Source: Opitutia bacterium (GTDB lineage Bacteria; Verrucomicrobiota; Verrucomicrobiia; Opitutales; Opitutaceae). From it: DNA of 64,000 bases. The stretch is from the NCBI GenBank assembly GCA_016190985.1, contig JACPPI010000001.1:277889-341888 (forward strand), in the 5' to 3' direction. Below, one piece after another: positions 14,458 through 25,913 of the stretch. The translations under genes and the position numbers were made by a program. The stretch's first letter is position 1, and each line of letters starts with the position of its first letter. Under the pieces are notes generated by a model, which was not told where the DNA came from, did not search any database, and saw nothing but the letters and a program-made list of their open reading frames with translations.

Positions 14458-15251
14458 AGCGAGTCGATAAACTTCCGCAGTTCGTCCCAATAGCGCGGGC
14501 CGGTGAAGTCCGCCAGGCCGGCATGCGGCCCACCCTCGACGAAGAGCTTGGCTTTCCGCGCCGTGATCGCCTCGTAGAGTTTCTGCCCATGCCAGAAAGG
14601 CACCGTGTTGTCCGCCGTGCCGTGGATGACAAACACCGGCAGCTTCAGCTCCGGCGCTTTCGCCAGGTTGGTGAACTTGTCGCCGGGAAAAACAGGGACG
14701 TGGGTCATCACCCGGTAGGCGCTGACAAACGCGCCCTGGATCACGAGTCCGGCCGCCGGCTGGTGCCGGGCCAGCTCGATCGCCGGTCCCGCCCCGAGCG
14801 AGTAGCCGAAGATGATGATGCGCTCCGCCGGCACGCCCAGCTTGGCGCGCATGTAACCATAGGCCAGCGCCGCGTCGGCGCAGGTGTTCGCCTCCGTCGG
14901 CACCCCCTCGCTGTGGCCGTAGCGCCGGTAGTCGATGGCGAAGACCGCGTGGCCGGCCGCGAGAAAATTGGGCATGTAGTCCGCGATGCTCCCCAGGTTC
15001 TCATAGTTTCCGTGCAGGTAGAGCAGCGTGTATTTCGCCTTGGGGTTCGGCCAGTGGCGGGCGGCGATCTTCACGCCGTCCGGCGCCGTCAACTGGATGT
15101 AGTCCGGCCCCAGCTGGTATTTCACCGGGGGCCGGGGAAAGACCATCGACCGCGACAGAAAATGCGCGCCCACGGCCAGCAGCACGTAGGCAATGCCCAA
15201 TAAAATCGCGATCCGGCCGAGACTGGGGATAAGTTCGGACATCTTAGTCAT
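14454..15251 (-). CDS. Membrane-anchored alpha/beta hydrolase (265 aa)
   Basis: An N-terminal membrane segment (IAILLGIAYVLLAVGAHFL) anchors an alpha/beta-hydrolase fold: YLHGNY (oxyanion), GYSLGAGPAIELA (nucleophile Ser, about residue 148), HGTADNTVPF (acid) and a His in GGPHAGL. It resembles the BEM46/ABHD13 type of serine hydrolases. The substrate is unknown. Confidence 0.83.
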   Translation of the reverse strand: MTKMSELIPSLGRIAILLGIAYVLLAVGAHFLSRSMVFPRPPVKYQLGPDYIQLTAPDGVKIAARHWPNPKAKYTLLYLHGNYENLGSIADYMPNFLAAGHAVFAIDYRRYGHSEGVPTEANTCADAALAYGYMRAKLGVPAERIIIFGYSLGAGPAIELARHQPAAGLVIQGAFVSAYRVMTHVPVFPGDKFTNLAKAPELKLPVFVIHGTADNTVPFWHGQKLYEAITARKAKLFVEGGPHAGLADFTGPRYWDELRKFIDSL

Positions 15252-15332
15252 GTCATCCTGAGCGTGGCGAAGGGTCCAGCAGGATATGCGAGGCGAGTGT
15301 CATTCTGGATTCTTCGCTGCGCTCAGAATGAC
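15251..15332. repeat. R1 palindromic repeat, copy 2 (degenerate left arm)
   Basis: The left arm TGTCATCCTGAGCGTGGCGA is degenerate. The right arm TTCTTCGCTGCGCTCAGAAT is near-consensus. It lies between the divergent/tandem hydrolase and hisS genes. Confidence 0.7.
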
Positions 15333-15345
15333 AGGCAGCGGAGTT

Positions 15346-16692
15346 TCAGTGTCCTGTGAGCAGACTCCGGACCATCGCCACCACCTGGCCGCGCGGCACG
15401 TCGCGCTCGCTGCGGTCGGCCAGATTGCGGAGCTTGACTACGCCGTGGGCGAGCTCGTCGCCGCCGTAGATGAGGGCAAGCTTTGCCCCGGACTCGGACG
15501 CCGCCTTGAACTGCTTGCCGAAGGAGAGGTCCTTGAACGGATACTCGACACGGACACCAGCCGCGCGCAACGCCTGGATGTCGGCAAAGGCCGCCTTCCG
15601 CTCCACTTCGCCGCCGATGACCACGTAGACATCTGTCGCTGGGCCCGGCTTCGAGGTCAGGCCCCGCTGCTCCAGCAGCAGGCCGGTGGTCACGTCGCCG
15701 ATGGCGAAGCCCACGGCCGGCAGGTCGGTGTAGCCGAGCTTCTTGATGAGGTCGTTATAGCGCCCGCCGCCCGCCAAGGCCCGCAGGTCGCCCTTGCGGT
15801 CGAAGGCCTCGAACACGAAGCCGGTGTAGTAGGCCAGCCCGCGCACGACCATCATGTCGATTTCAACGAAATCCTTAAGCCCCATGTCCGCTAGTCCGTC
15901 CATCAACTTTCGAAAATCTGCCAAGCGGGCAGATACTTTTTCCCGGGCTTCGGGTTTGGCGTCTTGGAGCCACCGTGTCAGGATTTCCTGCTCGCTGAAG
16001 TTTTTTCCACTTTGCAGCGCGAAGGCATGGACTCTGTTCTTGGTGGTCTGATCCAACGGCCCGAATTTCTCTTCATAGGGCTTGAATGCCTCCACTTGCG
16101 GCGCCCCCGCTTTCTCGAAGCGATCCACCACGGTAAGCACCGCAGGGATTTGTGCCGCGGTGAACCCGAGTGCTCCCAAGTAGTAGAACCAGAGATTCCG
16201 ATCGCTGAGCCGGATGGTGAAATCATCGGCGGTCAACCCGAAGCCGGCCAGACATTGGATAAGCAGGGCGATGAGCTCGATCTCGGCCTCCGGTCCGGCC
16301 TCGCCAAAGATGTCGGCGTTAAACTGGTGGAAGGCGCGCAACCGGCCCTTCTGGGCGCGCTCGTAGCGGTAGAATTCGGCGATGCTGAACCACTTGATCG
16401 GCCGCTTGAGCGACCCCGCCTTCTCGCCGACCATGCGGCAGACCGTGGGGGTCATCTCCGGCCGCAGGGACACCTCGCGGTCGCCCTTGTCCTTGAAGCT
16501 GAAGAGCTGCGCCTCGATCTCGTCGCCCGACTTGGTCTTGTAGAGTTCCAGCGGCTCGAGGACCGGCGCGTCGTATTCCTGGAAGCCGAAGGCGGTGGCG
16601 GCCGAGCGCCAGACCCGAAAGACATGCTGGCGGCGGGAGAAATCCTCCGGGGGGAAATCCCGGAAGCCCGGGAGCGACTGAAAGCCGGCCAT
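15346..16692 (-). CDS. hisS: Histidyl-tRNA synthetase (448 aa)
   Basis: Charges tRNA-His. Class II synthetase motifs are present: motif 2 around YRYERAQKGRLRAFHQFNADIFG, the histidine-binding GLAYYTGFVFEAFD, and motif 3 VGFAIGDV, then the C-terminal anticodon-binding domain. The middle of the gene (about 15870-16260, residues 144-274) has visibly lower third-position GC than either side, suggesting a recombined segment. It is followed 24 bp downstream by... on the coding strand it is preceded by the IHF-like gene. Confidence 0.93.
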   Translation of the reverse strand: MAGFQSLPGFRDFPPEDFSRRQHVFRVWRSAATAFGFQEYDAPVLEPLELYKTKSGDEIEAQLFSFKDKGDREVSLRPEMTPTVCRMVGEKAGSLKRPIKWFSIAEFYRYERAQKGRLRAFHQFNADIFGEAGPEAEIELIALLIQCLAGFGLTADDFTIRLSDRNLWFYYLGALGFTAAQIPAVLTVVDRFEKAGAPQVEAFKPYEEKFGPLDQTTKNRVHAFALQSGKNFSEQEILTRWLQDAKPEAREKVSARLADFRKLMDGLADMGLKDFVEIDMMVVRGLAYYTGFVFEAFDRKGDLRALAGGGRYNDLIKKLGYTDLPAVGFAIGDVTTGLLLEQRGLTSKPGPATDVYVVIGGEVERKAAFADIQALRAAGVRVEYPFKDLSFGKQFKAASESGAKLALIYGGDELAHGVVKLRNLADRSERDVPRGQVVAMVRSLLTGH

Positions 16693-16716
16693 GCCTCGCT
16701 GCGACTAAGCGCGCGC

Positions 16717-17055
16717 TCAGGCCGAGGCCGGAGGCGGCGGATTGCTGCGCAATTTCTCGAGGCTGAGCTGCTTGATCTTCTGCTTGAGAATCTTGCCCGA
16801 CTTGAACTTCACCACAGCGCGCTCCGGGATGACGACCTCGGTCTCGGGCTTGTTGGGGTTGCGGCCCACCCGGGCCTTGCGGATCTGCACCTCGAGGACG
16901 CCGAAGTTGCGGAGCTCGACATTGCGGCCGGCCGCAAGTGCATCCATGACAATGTCGAGGGTCATTTGCACGGTGTCCTGGATTTGCTTCTGCGGAAAGC
17001 CGGTCTTCTCGTAGATTTCGAGGACGATCTCACGTTTGGTCAGGTTGGTCGACAT
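16717..17055 (-). CDS. HU/IHF-family DNA-bending protein (112 aa)
   Basis: The bacterial histone-like fold is clear: TKREIVLEIYEKTGFPQKQ at the N-terminus, then RNVELRNFGVLEVQIRKARVGRNP with the GRNP DNA-contacting arm, and VVKFKSGKILKQ. A short 15-residue extension (SLEKLRSNPPPPASA) follows the fold. It lies upstream of hisS in the same direction, 24 bp away, so the two may be co-transcribed. Confidence 0.9.
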   Translation of the reverse strand: MSTNLTKREIVLEIYEKTGFPQKQIQDTVQMTLDIVMDALAAGRNVELRNFGVLEVQIRKARVGRNPNKPETEVVIPERAVVKFKSGKILKQKIKQLSLEKLRSNPPPPASA

Positions 17056-17164
17056 GGCGGGGCGCGGGTTGAAAGTTGGTAACCTAGGGTGACTGCAACC
17101 ACAAATAATTCACTACCCAGTGCTTGCGTCAACCGCAAAGCCGCACAAAGCCTAGGCCCTGACC

Positions 17165-17860
17165 ATGCCCGATCCCAAGGCAGTTAACAGCATGTTTGCC
17201 CGCATCGCGGGCCGCTACGACCTCGCCAACCATCTGTTGAGCGGAGGGGTGGATTTCTGGTGGCGCCAACGCCTCGTCCGGGCCGTCCGCGACTCCCACC
17301 CGGGTGATGTCCTCGATCTGGCCACGGGTAGCGGTGACGTGGCCTTTGCCTTGGCGGATGCACTGCCTGCGGCCGTCAGGATCACCGGGATGGATTTTTG
17401 CCAGCCCATGCTGGACGAGGCGGTCAAGAAAAGCTCCGGCCACCCCCGCTGGGGCGGCATCGAATTCAGGCAGGGCGACGGCCTGGCCCTGCCGCTGCCC
17501 GACCGCGCGTTCGATGCCGTCACGATATCCTTCGGTCTGCGCAACATGGCGGACCGGCATCGGGCGCTTTCAGAGATGCGCCGCGTGCTCCGGCCCGGTG
17601 GCCGGCTGTTCATCCTCGAATTCTCCCAGCCCTGTTTCTGGTTCCGGCCGTTCTACTACGCCTACCTGAAGCTCATCCTGCCGGCCATCGCGGGCCTCGT
17701 GACAGGCGACCGCTCAGCCTACGAATACCTGTGCGGCACCATCGGACTGTTTCCTGACCGCGCCGGCATCGCCGCGGAAATCCACCGCGCCGGGTTCGGA
17801 TCAGTCCGCGCCGCGCCCCTGACCTTCGGCATCGTCGCCCTGCACGAGGCGCGGGCGTAG
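17165..17860 (+). CDS. ubiE: Demethylmenaquinone methyltransferase UbiE/MenG (231 aa)
   Basis: SAM-dependent C-methylation in menaquinone synthesis. Motif I DLATGSGDVAFAL (about residue 47), the UbiE signature FGLRNMADRHRAL, then RVLRPGGRLFILEFS and the C-terminal YEYL..IGLFPD region are all present. The start MPDPKAVNSMFARIAGRYD matches the family. Confidence 0.92.
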   Translation: MPDPKAVNSMFARIAGRYDLANHLLSGGVDFWWRQRLVRAVRDSHPGDVLDLATGSGDVAFALADALPAAVRITGMDFCQPMLDEAVKKSSGHPRWGGIEFRQGDGLALPLPDRAFDAVTISFGLRNMADRHRALSEMRRVLRPGGRLFILEFSQPCFWFRPFYYAYLKLILPAIAGLVTGDRSAYEYLCGTIGLFPDRAGIAAEIHRAGFGSVRAAPLTFGIVALHEARA

Positions 17861-17898
17861 GTTGCGCGCCTGCACGCCAACAGCAATCAACCCGCGGT

Positions 17899-18216
17899 TC
17901 AGTTGAACGACTTTCCGCAGCCGCAGGTGCTCTGGGCGTTGGGATTCTTGATCTCAAATCCCTTGCCGTGGAGTCCGTCGTCGAAATCGATGCTGCAGCC
18001 ATCCAGGTAGGCGAGGCTGGTCGGATCGACCAGCACCTGCACGCCCTCACTCTCGAAGACCTTGTCGTCGGCCTTGGGACGGTCGAACGACATGCCGTAT
18101 TCAAAGCCCGAGCAGCCGCCCGTCTCCACGAACACCCGCAGCTGCTTCGCCGCATCGGCCTGCGCCGAGCGCATGGTCTGCACCTGGCGGGCGGCGCGAT
18201 TGGAGAGCGTGATCAT
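17899..18216 (-). CDS. erpA: A-type iron-sulfur carrier / insertion protein (105 aa)
   Basis: The IscA/ErpA/SufA fold has the three conserved cysteines in GGCSGFEYGM and the C-terminal CGCGKSF. It delivers [Fe-S] clusters to apo-enzymes. Which of the three paralogue names applies cannot be decided from one copy. It is divergent from the kinase gene. Confidence 0.88.
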   Translation of the reverse strand: MITLSNRAARQVQTMRSAQADAAKQLRVFVETGGCSGFEYGMSFDRPKADDKVFESEGVQVLVDPTSLAYLDGCSIDFDDGLHGKGFEIKNPNAQSTCGCGKSFN

Positions 18217-18327
18217 GCGGGCAAACTACGCGCGCTGCCCCCACTGTCAACCGGTGCAGAGCAGGAAGTGTGCAAACCCGGCACATGAGTTCTTGCCACA
18301 CGCTGTCGGCAAGGCTTTTCTCCAGTC

Positions 18328-19335
18328 GTGCCCTCACCCGCCCTCAAACACATCTTCAACGAGCTCCAATACGAGCTGACCAACAAGCTGGCCGAAGGCG
18401 GGATGGGCCTGGTGTTCGAGGCCGTGCAGAAGGGCACGGGCAATTTCCGCAAGGTTGTCGCCATCAAACTCATTCGGGAGGAATACTCCAGCATCCCCGA
18501 GTTCCAGAAGAATTTCATCGGCGAGGCCCGCCTGGTGGCCGACCTCATCCACACCAACATCGTCCAGACCTACCACCTCGGCCAGATCGGCGGCCAGTAT
18601 TTCATGACGATGGAGTTCGTGCGGGGCGTGAACCTGGAGCAGTTCATCGACCGCCACATCGAGCTGGGCCGCCCGGTGCCGGTCGACATGGCCGTCTTCA
18701 TCGCCTCCCGCGTCTGCCGCGGCCTCAGCTACGCCCACACCAAGCGCGACACCGAAGGCCGCCTCCTCGGCATCGTCCACCGCGACGTCAACCCGAAGAA
18801 CGTCATGCTCGCGATCGAAGGCGACGTGAAGCTCACGGACTTCGGCATCGCGAAGGCCCTCGACCTCATGTATAATGAGGAAGGCAAGGTGATCCCCGGC
18901 AAGGACGAGTATCTCTCCCCCGAGGGCGCCAGCTATGCCGTCACCGACGGCCGTTCCGACCTCTTCCCCCTCGGCATCGTCCTGACCGAGATTTTGCTCG
19001 GGAAGAATATTTTCCGCGGCGCCACGCGCGTCGAGTCCCGCCGGCTCATCCTGACGCTGCCCATACCGACTTTCAGCTCCCTGCGCGCGGACATCGACCC
19101 CAAGCTCGAGGCCATCCTGCACCGGGCCCTCGAGCGCGACCGCGACAAGCGCTACCAGTCCGCCTTCGAGATGCTGACCGACCTGGAGATGTATCTCTAC
19201 AGCGACCGCTACGGCCCGACGAACGAGAAGCTGGCTGTCTACCTCGCCGAAGTTTTCCCCACCAAGCCCGGAACCAACCCCGCCGTCCCCGCCCCTCTCC
19301 TCCCCCGCGTGTCCACGCTCGAAAGCCAGCGGTAG
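18328..19335 (+). CDS. Hanks-type Ser/Thr protein kinase (335 aa)
   Basis: GTG start. Kinase subdomains are visible: the Gly-rich [13 protein letters not shown], the Lys in VVAIKLI, the catalytic loop [11 protein letters not shown] and DFGIAKA. The activation segment ends SPEG (usual APE). The protein has no membrane span or extracytoplasmic sensor, unlike PknB types. It is followed 12 bp downstream by rpoN, so the two are likely co-transcribed, an uncommon pairing. Confidence 0.88.
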   Translation: MPSPALKHIFNELQYELTNKLAEGGMGLVFEAVQKGTGNFRKVVAIKLIREEYSSIPEFQKNFIGEARLVADLIHTNIVQTYHLGQIGGQYFMTMEFVRGVNLEQFIDRHIELGRPVPVDMAVFIASRVCRGLSYAHTKRDTEGRLLGIVHRDVNPKNVMLAIEGDVKLTDFGIAKALDLMYNEEGKVIPGKDEYLSPEGASYAVTDGRSDLFPLGIVLTEILLGKNIFRGATRVESRRLILTLPIPTFSSLRADIDPKLEAILHRALERDRDKRYQSAFEMLTDLEMYLYSDRYGPTNEKLAVYLAEVFPTKPGTNPAVPAPLLPRVSTLESQR

Positions 19336-19347
19336 CCCCTTGCGCGC

Positions 19348-20805
19348 ATGAGCGGTCCCGGACTCAACCAGAGCTTCCACCAGAGGCAGACGCAGCAGCT
19401 CGTGCTGGCGCCCCAGATGCGGCAGTCGCTGAAGATCCTGCAGGTCGCCGCGCTCGACCTGCGCGCGGCCGTCCAGGAGGAGCTCCAGGCCAACCCCACG
19501 CTCGAGGAACTGCCGATGGACGATGTCAGCCTCGAAAAGGAGGCCCGCAGCGGCGACGCCGGCGACGCGCCCGACAACGACCAACGGGAGGAAATGAATT
19601 TCTCCAAGGACTTCCAAGTCCTCGAAAAGATCGGCCAGGACTGGCGAGATCACCTGTCGGACGTCGGCGGGGTCCGCCAGGCTTCCAACGAAGAGGATGA
19701 GCGCCGGCAGCATTTCTACGATTCGCTCACCACGGAGACTTCCCTGCAGGAACATCTCATGGGCCAGGCCGAGCAGTCCGACTGCACCCCGGCGATGCTC
19801 ACGGCCCTGCGATTCCTCATCGGCAGCCTTGACGACCGCGGCTATCTCACGGCCACCCTGCCCGACCTGGCCCTGCTCGCCAACCTGCCCCTCGCGACGA
19901 TGCAGGCGGCGGCGAAACTGCTCCAGACCTTCGAGCCCGCCGGCATCGGCGCGGCCGATCTGGCCGATTGCCTGCTCATCCAGCTGGCCCAGAAGGGCCG
20001 CGAGAAATCCGTCGCCGCGCGCATCATCCGCGGCCATTTCGATCTGCTGGTCCGCCGCCGCATCCCCGATCTGGCCCGCAAGACCGGCCTCGCCCCCGAG
20101 GCCATCCAGGAGGCCATCGGGGAGATCGGCACCCTCGATCCCGCGCCCGGCCGGCGCTTCGCCGACGACGCCAACCGCGTGGTCGTGCCCGATGTCACGG
20201 TCGAGGACGACAACGGCGAGTGGAAGATAATCCTCAACCACGACTACATTCCCCGCCTCCGCCTCAGCAACACCTACAAGGATCTCATCGCCAAGGGCAA
20301 GTTGAGCAAGCCGGAGAGCGACTACCTCCGTGAAAAGCTGCGGTCGGGCAAGTTCATCATCAACGCCATCGAGCAGCGCCAGCGCACCATCGAGCGCATC
20401 ACCCGCGAAATCCTCCGGCACCAGGGCGAGTTTTTCGCCGAAGGCGTCGCCAAACTAAAGCCGCTCAAGATGACCCAGATTGCCGACATCATCGGCGTGC
20501 ACGAGACGACGGTCAGCCGCGCCCTGGCCAACAAATACATCAAGACCCCGCACGGCGTCTTCGCGCTGAAGTATTTCTTCACCTCGGGCTACCAGTCCGA
20601 CGCCGGGGCCGCCGTGGCCAACACCAGCGTGAAGGAGATGATCGCCGACATCTTCGCCGGCGAGGACCCCGGCCAGCCGCTCAGCGACCAGGACATCGCC
20701 GGCCTGCTCGAAGCCAAGGGCCTCAAGATCGCCCGCCGCACCGTGGCGAAATACCGCGAGGAACTCGGCCTGCTGCCGAGCAACCTGCGGCGGCGGTATG
20801 ACTGA
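19348..20805 (+). CDS. rpoN: RNA polymerase sigma-54 factor (485 aa)
   Basis: An N-terminal Gln/Leu-rich activator-responsive region (RQTQQLVLAPQMRQSLKILQ), then the core-binding domain, the helix-turn-helix MTQIADIIGVHETTVSRALA and the RpoN box ARRTVAKYREELG near the end. It directs transcription from -24/-12 promoters and needs AAA+ activators, none of which is in this window. Its last codons are echoed in the adjoining non-coding DNA (20847-20868). Confidence 0.95.
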   Translation: MSGPGLNQSFHQRQTQQLVLAPQMRQSLKILQVAALDLRAAVQEELQANPTLEELPMDDVSLEKEARSGDAGDAPDNDQREEMNFSKDFQVLEKIGQDWRDHLSDVGGVRQASNEEDERRQHFYDSLTTETSLQEHLMGQAEQSDCTPAMLTALRFLIGSLDDRGYLTATLPDLALLANLPLATMQAAAKLLQTFEPAGIGAADLADCLLIQLAQKGREKSVAARIIRGHFDLLVRRRIPDLARKTGLAPEAIQEAIGEIGTLDPAPGRRFADDANRVVVPDVTVEDDNGEWKIILNHDYIPRLRLSNTYKDLIAKGKLSKPESDYLREKLRSGKFIINAIEQRQRTIERITREILRHQGEFFAEGVAKLKPLKMTQIADIIGVHETTVSRALANKYIKTPHGVFALKYFFTSGYQSDAGAAVANTSVKEMIADIFAGEDPGQPLSDQDIAGLLEAKGLKIARRTVAKYREELGLLPSNLRRRYD

Positions 20806-20975
20806 CCGTTGCGGTCAGGCCTGCGCCGCCTTGGCGAAGCAGGCCAACCTGCGGCGGCGCTACGACTGCGGAGACTGCTGTTGATTGGGGTGGAACCCGG
20901 CCTCCGGACGGGTTTCAGGACGCGCGGGTGGAAAACGCGCCCGGCGGCCGCGTGCCGCCTTCACCTGCCGCCAAC

Positions 20976-21410
20976 TCACGCCGGCCGCGCCGCGACCGTC
21001 TGGTCGTGCAGTTTGGCCGCTTCCTGCACGGTCTTCACCAGCTCCGGCAGCGACACCGGCTTGAGCAGGTAGCGGTAGAGCGCCGCCTCGTTCACGCTGC
21101 GCAGCAGCATCTCCGGCTTCATGTAGCCGGTCACGAGCACGCGCTGCATGTCGGGATACTCCTCGCGCGCGTCCACCAGAAAGCTCAGGCCGTTGCCGCC
21201 CGGCATCAGGTGGTCGCACACGACGACCTTGAAGGACCGCTTGTGGAGGATGAACCCCGCCTCGCGGGTGCTGGTGGCCAGCACGCAGTCGAAATGCGGC
21301 GCCAGCGCCTCGGCAAACAGCTCGATCAGCGGCTTTTCGTCGTCGATCAGCAGCACCGTCCCCAGCTTGGGCCTCGCGGTGGTCGGTTCTGTGGCAGGTG
21401 CGGTCGACAC
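20976..21410 (-). CDS. Single-domain response regulator (144 aa)
   Basis: A CheY-like receiver: acidic pair in LLIDDEKPL, phospho-acceptor Asp in VVVCDHLMPGGNG, Thr in VTGYMKP and Lys in LLKPVSL. There is no output domain. The GTG at 21410 gives a compact protein. An ATG at 21503 would add 31 low-complexity Pro/Arg-rich residues. Its kinase partner is not adjacent. It is convergent with rpoN. Confidence 0.82.
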   Translation of the reverse strand: MSTAPATEPTTARPKLGTVLLIDDEKPLIELFAEALAPHFDCVLATSTREAGFILHKRSFKVVVCDHLMPGGNGLSFLVDAREEYPDMQRVLVTGYMKPEMLLRSVNEAALYRYLLKPVSLPELVKTVQEAAKLHDQTVAARPA

Positions 21411-21529
21411 AACCCGCAGGGTGCGCGGCGCGCCCCGGTTGGCAAACCCAAACCGTGCGCGCGGCCGGCCCGGACCCGGTTTTGGTTTGCCTGCCCCGGG
21501 CACTGGGTGTTCTTTCGCCCGACACTGGC

Positions 21530-23909
<2,380 letters not shown>

Positions 23910-23990
23910 TCTTGCCAATGGCGCGGAGATGGCCGTGCATGAAATCAATCGAGACAAGGCCTGACACCGAGTTTCGCCCGCACACACACT

Positions 23991-24022
23991 GGGAAGGCCG
24001 GGCTGCAAAGCCCGGCCTTCCC
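23991..24022 (+). terminator. 14-bp perfect hairpin with GCAA loop downstream of eno
   Basis: GGGAAGGCCGGGCT and AGCCCGGCCTTCCC pair perfectly around GCAA. There is no T-run, so it may be a stabilising 3' hairpin or a weak terminator. Confidence 0.55.
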
Positions 24023-24094
24023 CATTTCCGGGCCCGGACCGCCTGCCTACAGCTCGGGCTTGCCCGCCAACCTCGGCCCGGTCAGTCTGCCGCC

Positions 24095-24547
24095 GTGACC
24101 AAATACCCCGCGCTCCTCGCCGCCCTCTGCATCGCTGCCTGCGCTTCCGCCGCCGAGCCTGCCGCGCCGGCTGCACCTCCTTCCGGGCCGGTGGTCGAGC
24201 TTCCCACCGTCAAGGTCCAGGAGAGACGCATCAAGGCCATCGACGCCGAACTCAAGAGAATCGACAAGCAGATCGCCGTTGAGAAAAAGAAGATGAAGGC
24301 GACCGACCTCGACAAGTCGCTCAACGGCGACAAGCTGGCCAAGTCCGCCGCCATCCTCGGCGGCAACTCCGCCGCGCACATGGAGGCCGTCGCGGCCACC
24401 CGCGTGGCCCTGCTCGAGAACGAACGCGCCATGCTCGAGCGGCTCAAGTTTCCCCGGACGGCGGAGGATCAGGCGCTGATCGAGAAGGAACTGGTCAATC
24501 TCCGCACCACCCGCCGGCATCTCGACGACGCCGCGAAGCAGCGGTAG
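24095..24547 (+). CDS. Secreted coiled-coil protein (150 aa)
   Basis: GTG start gives a signal peptide (LLAALCIAACASA), then a Pro/Ala-rich stretch and about 100 residues of charged heptads (AIDAELKRIDKQIAVEKKKMK, later LVNLRTTRRHLDD), predicted coiled-coil. The frame is open further upstream, but there it only shadows eno. The family is not recognised; probably periplasmic or a lipoprotein (Cys in AACAS). Confidence 0.65.
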   Translation: MTKYPALLAALCIAACASAAEPAAPAAPPSGPVVELPTVKVQERRIKAIDAELKRIDKQIAVEKKKMKATDLDKSLNGDKLAKSAAILGGNSAAHMEAVAATRVALLENERAMLERLKFPRTAEDQALIEKELVNLRTTRRHLDDAAKQR

Positions 24548-24562
24548 CGGTGACCGCCTTGG

Positions 24563-24652
24563 GGTGGAGCGCGTTGCCTGTCGGGCCGTAGCCTTGCGCG
24601 AAGGACGAACCCCAACGCGCTTCTCAGCGGCTTGAGGCCAGGCCGCTCCACC
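24563..24652. repeat. GGTGGAGCG inverted repeat (family R4), copy 1
   Basis: GGTGGAGCGCGTTG at the left and CCGCTCCACC at the right, with an internal CCCCAACGCGC. It abuts the rlmI stop codon. A second copy lies at 34187-34260. Confidence 0.65.
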
Positions 24653-25830
24653 TACTCCACCCGCAGGATATACCCCCGCAGGTATTCGCTCTCCGGCATC
24701 GTCACCAGCACCGGATGATCCGGCGGCTGGTGGCAGAATTCCAACACGTGCACGCGCTTCCTCGCATCCGCCGCGGCCTCGGCGAGCACCTCCCGCAGAT
24801 GCGCGTCCTGCATGTGGTGCGAGCAGGTGTAGGTCGCCAGCACGCCGCCGGGCGTGAGCGACTTCATGGCCCGCAGATTCAATTCCTTGTAGCCGCGCAG
24901 CGCGCCCTCCAGCGCCGACTTCGACTTCGCAAACGGGGGCGGATCGAGGATGATCAGGTCCCACGCCGGCGCGGTCTCGCGCTGCGCCGTGAACCAGTCG
25001 AATACGTTGGCGCCGGTGAACTCCGCCTTCAGCCCGTTGCGCTCGGCGTTCTTCTTCGCCTGCCCCACCGCGTCAAAGGCGCTGTCGAGCCCGAGCACGC
25101 TCGCCGCCCCGGCCTTCGCGCAGTGCAGCGCGAACGAGCCCTGGTTGCAGAACGCGTCGAGCACGCGCTTGCCGGGGGCGTATCTCGCCACGGCGCCATG
25201 CTGCAACCGCTGGTCGAGGTAGAAACCGGTCTTCTGCCCGCCCTGCAGGTCGAGCCAGTAGTCGATGCCGTCGATCATCATCCAGCGCGGCTCCCACGCC
25301 GCGCCCGAGCGCGTGCGCACCTCGACGGGCAGGCCTTCGAGTTTCCGGATGTTCGCGTCGTTGCGGAAGATGATTTCCGCCGCGCCGGTCAGCTCTGCCA
25401 GCAGGTCGCTGATGACTGCGCTGCGCTTTCCCATCGCGAGTGTCTGGAGCTGCACGACGAGCGTGTCGCCAAACTGGTCCGCCACCACGCCCGGCAGATC
25501 GTCGGATTCGGACCAAACGAGCCGCTGAAAGCGGCTCGTTTGCCCTGAGCCTGTCGAAGGGCTCCTCCGCGCGAGGGCGCGGGTCAGCGTATCGCGGAGA
25601 TACTTCTCATCGAGTCCTACTCTTTCCCGGCTCAGCCGCCGCCAGACGATCTGTGATTTGCTGTTGTAGATGCCCGCGCCGAGGAACCGCCCGGTGCGGT
25701 CGCGGCACTCCACGGCCTCGCCGTCATGCTCGGCCGGCAGCAGCGCCTCGCATTCGTTGGCAAACACCCAGGGGTGGCCGCCGAGCACGCGGGACGTGGC
25801 GTTGGGCTTGAGCTTCAGGGAGACAGACAC
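24652..25830 (-). CDS. rlmI: 23S rRNA (cytosine-C5)-methyltransferase RlmI-like (392 aa)
   Basis: An N-terminal PUA-like domain (LGGHPWVFANE) precedes a Rossmann methyltransferase: VLDAFCNQGSFALHCAKAGA (motif I) and LIILDPPPFAKSKSA (motif IV, DPPPF). YTCSHHM carries the conserved Cys region. The GTG start at 25830 fits family length. An in-frame palindromic repeat at 25519-25563 adds a foreign stretch, RSPSTGSGQTSR, around residue 95. Confidence 0.88.
   Translation of the reverse strand: MSVSLKLKPNATSRVLGGHPWVFANECEALLPAEHDGEAVECRDRTGRFLGAGIYNSKSQIVWRRLSRERVGLDEKYLRDTLTRALARRSPSTGSGQTSRFQRLVWSESDDLPGVVADQFGDTLVVQLQTLAMGKRSAVISDLLAELTGAAEIIFRNDANIRKLEGLPVEVRTRSGAAWEPRWMMIDGIDYWLDLQGGQKTGFYLDQRLQHGAVARYAPGKRVLDAFCNQGSFALHCAKAGAASVLGLDSAFDAVGQAKKNAERNGLKAEFTGANVFDWFTAQRETAPAWDLIILDPPPFAKSKSALEGALRGYKELNLRAMKSLTPGGVLATYTCSHHMQDAHLREVLAEAAADARKRVHVLEFCHQPPDHPVLVTMPESEYLRGYILRVE
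25519..25563. repeat. CCCTGAGCCTGTCGAAGGG repeat inserted inside the rlmI coding frame
   Basis: GAGCCGC-TGAAA-GCGGCTC (25519-25537) is followed by CCCTGAGCCTGTCGAAGGG (25542-25560). The gene reads through it in frame as SPSTGSGQ, a peptide that recurs in many environmental genomes where this repeat enters genes. Confidence 0.7.
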
Positions 25831-25913
25831 GCCGGCATCATTCGCCGAACCGCACCACAGAGAAGAACAAAATCGCCACCTTGCGCCGCGTCGGCTCCAC
25901 GGCCTGCGGGCGC

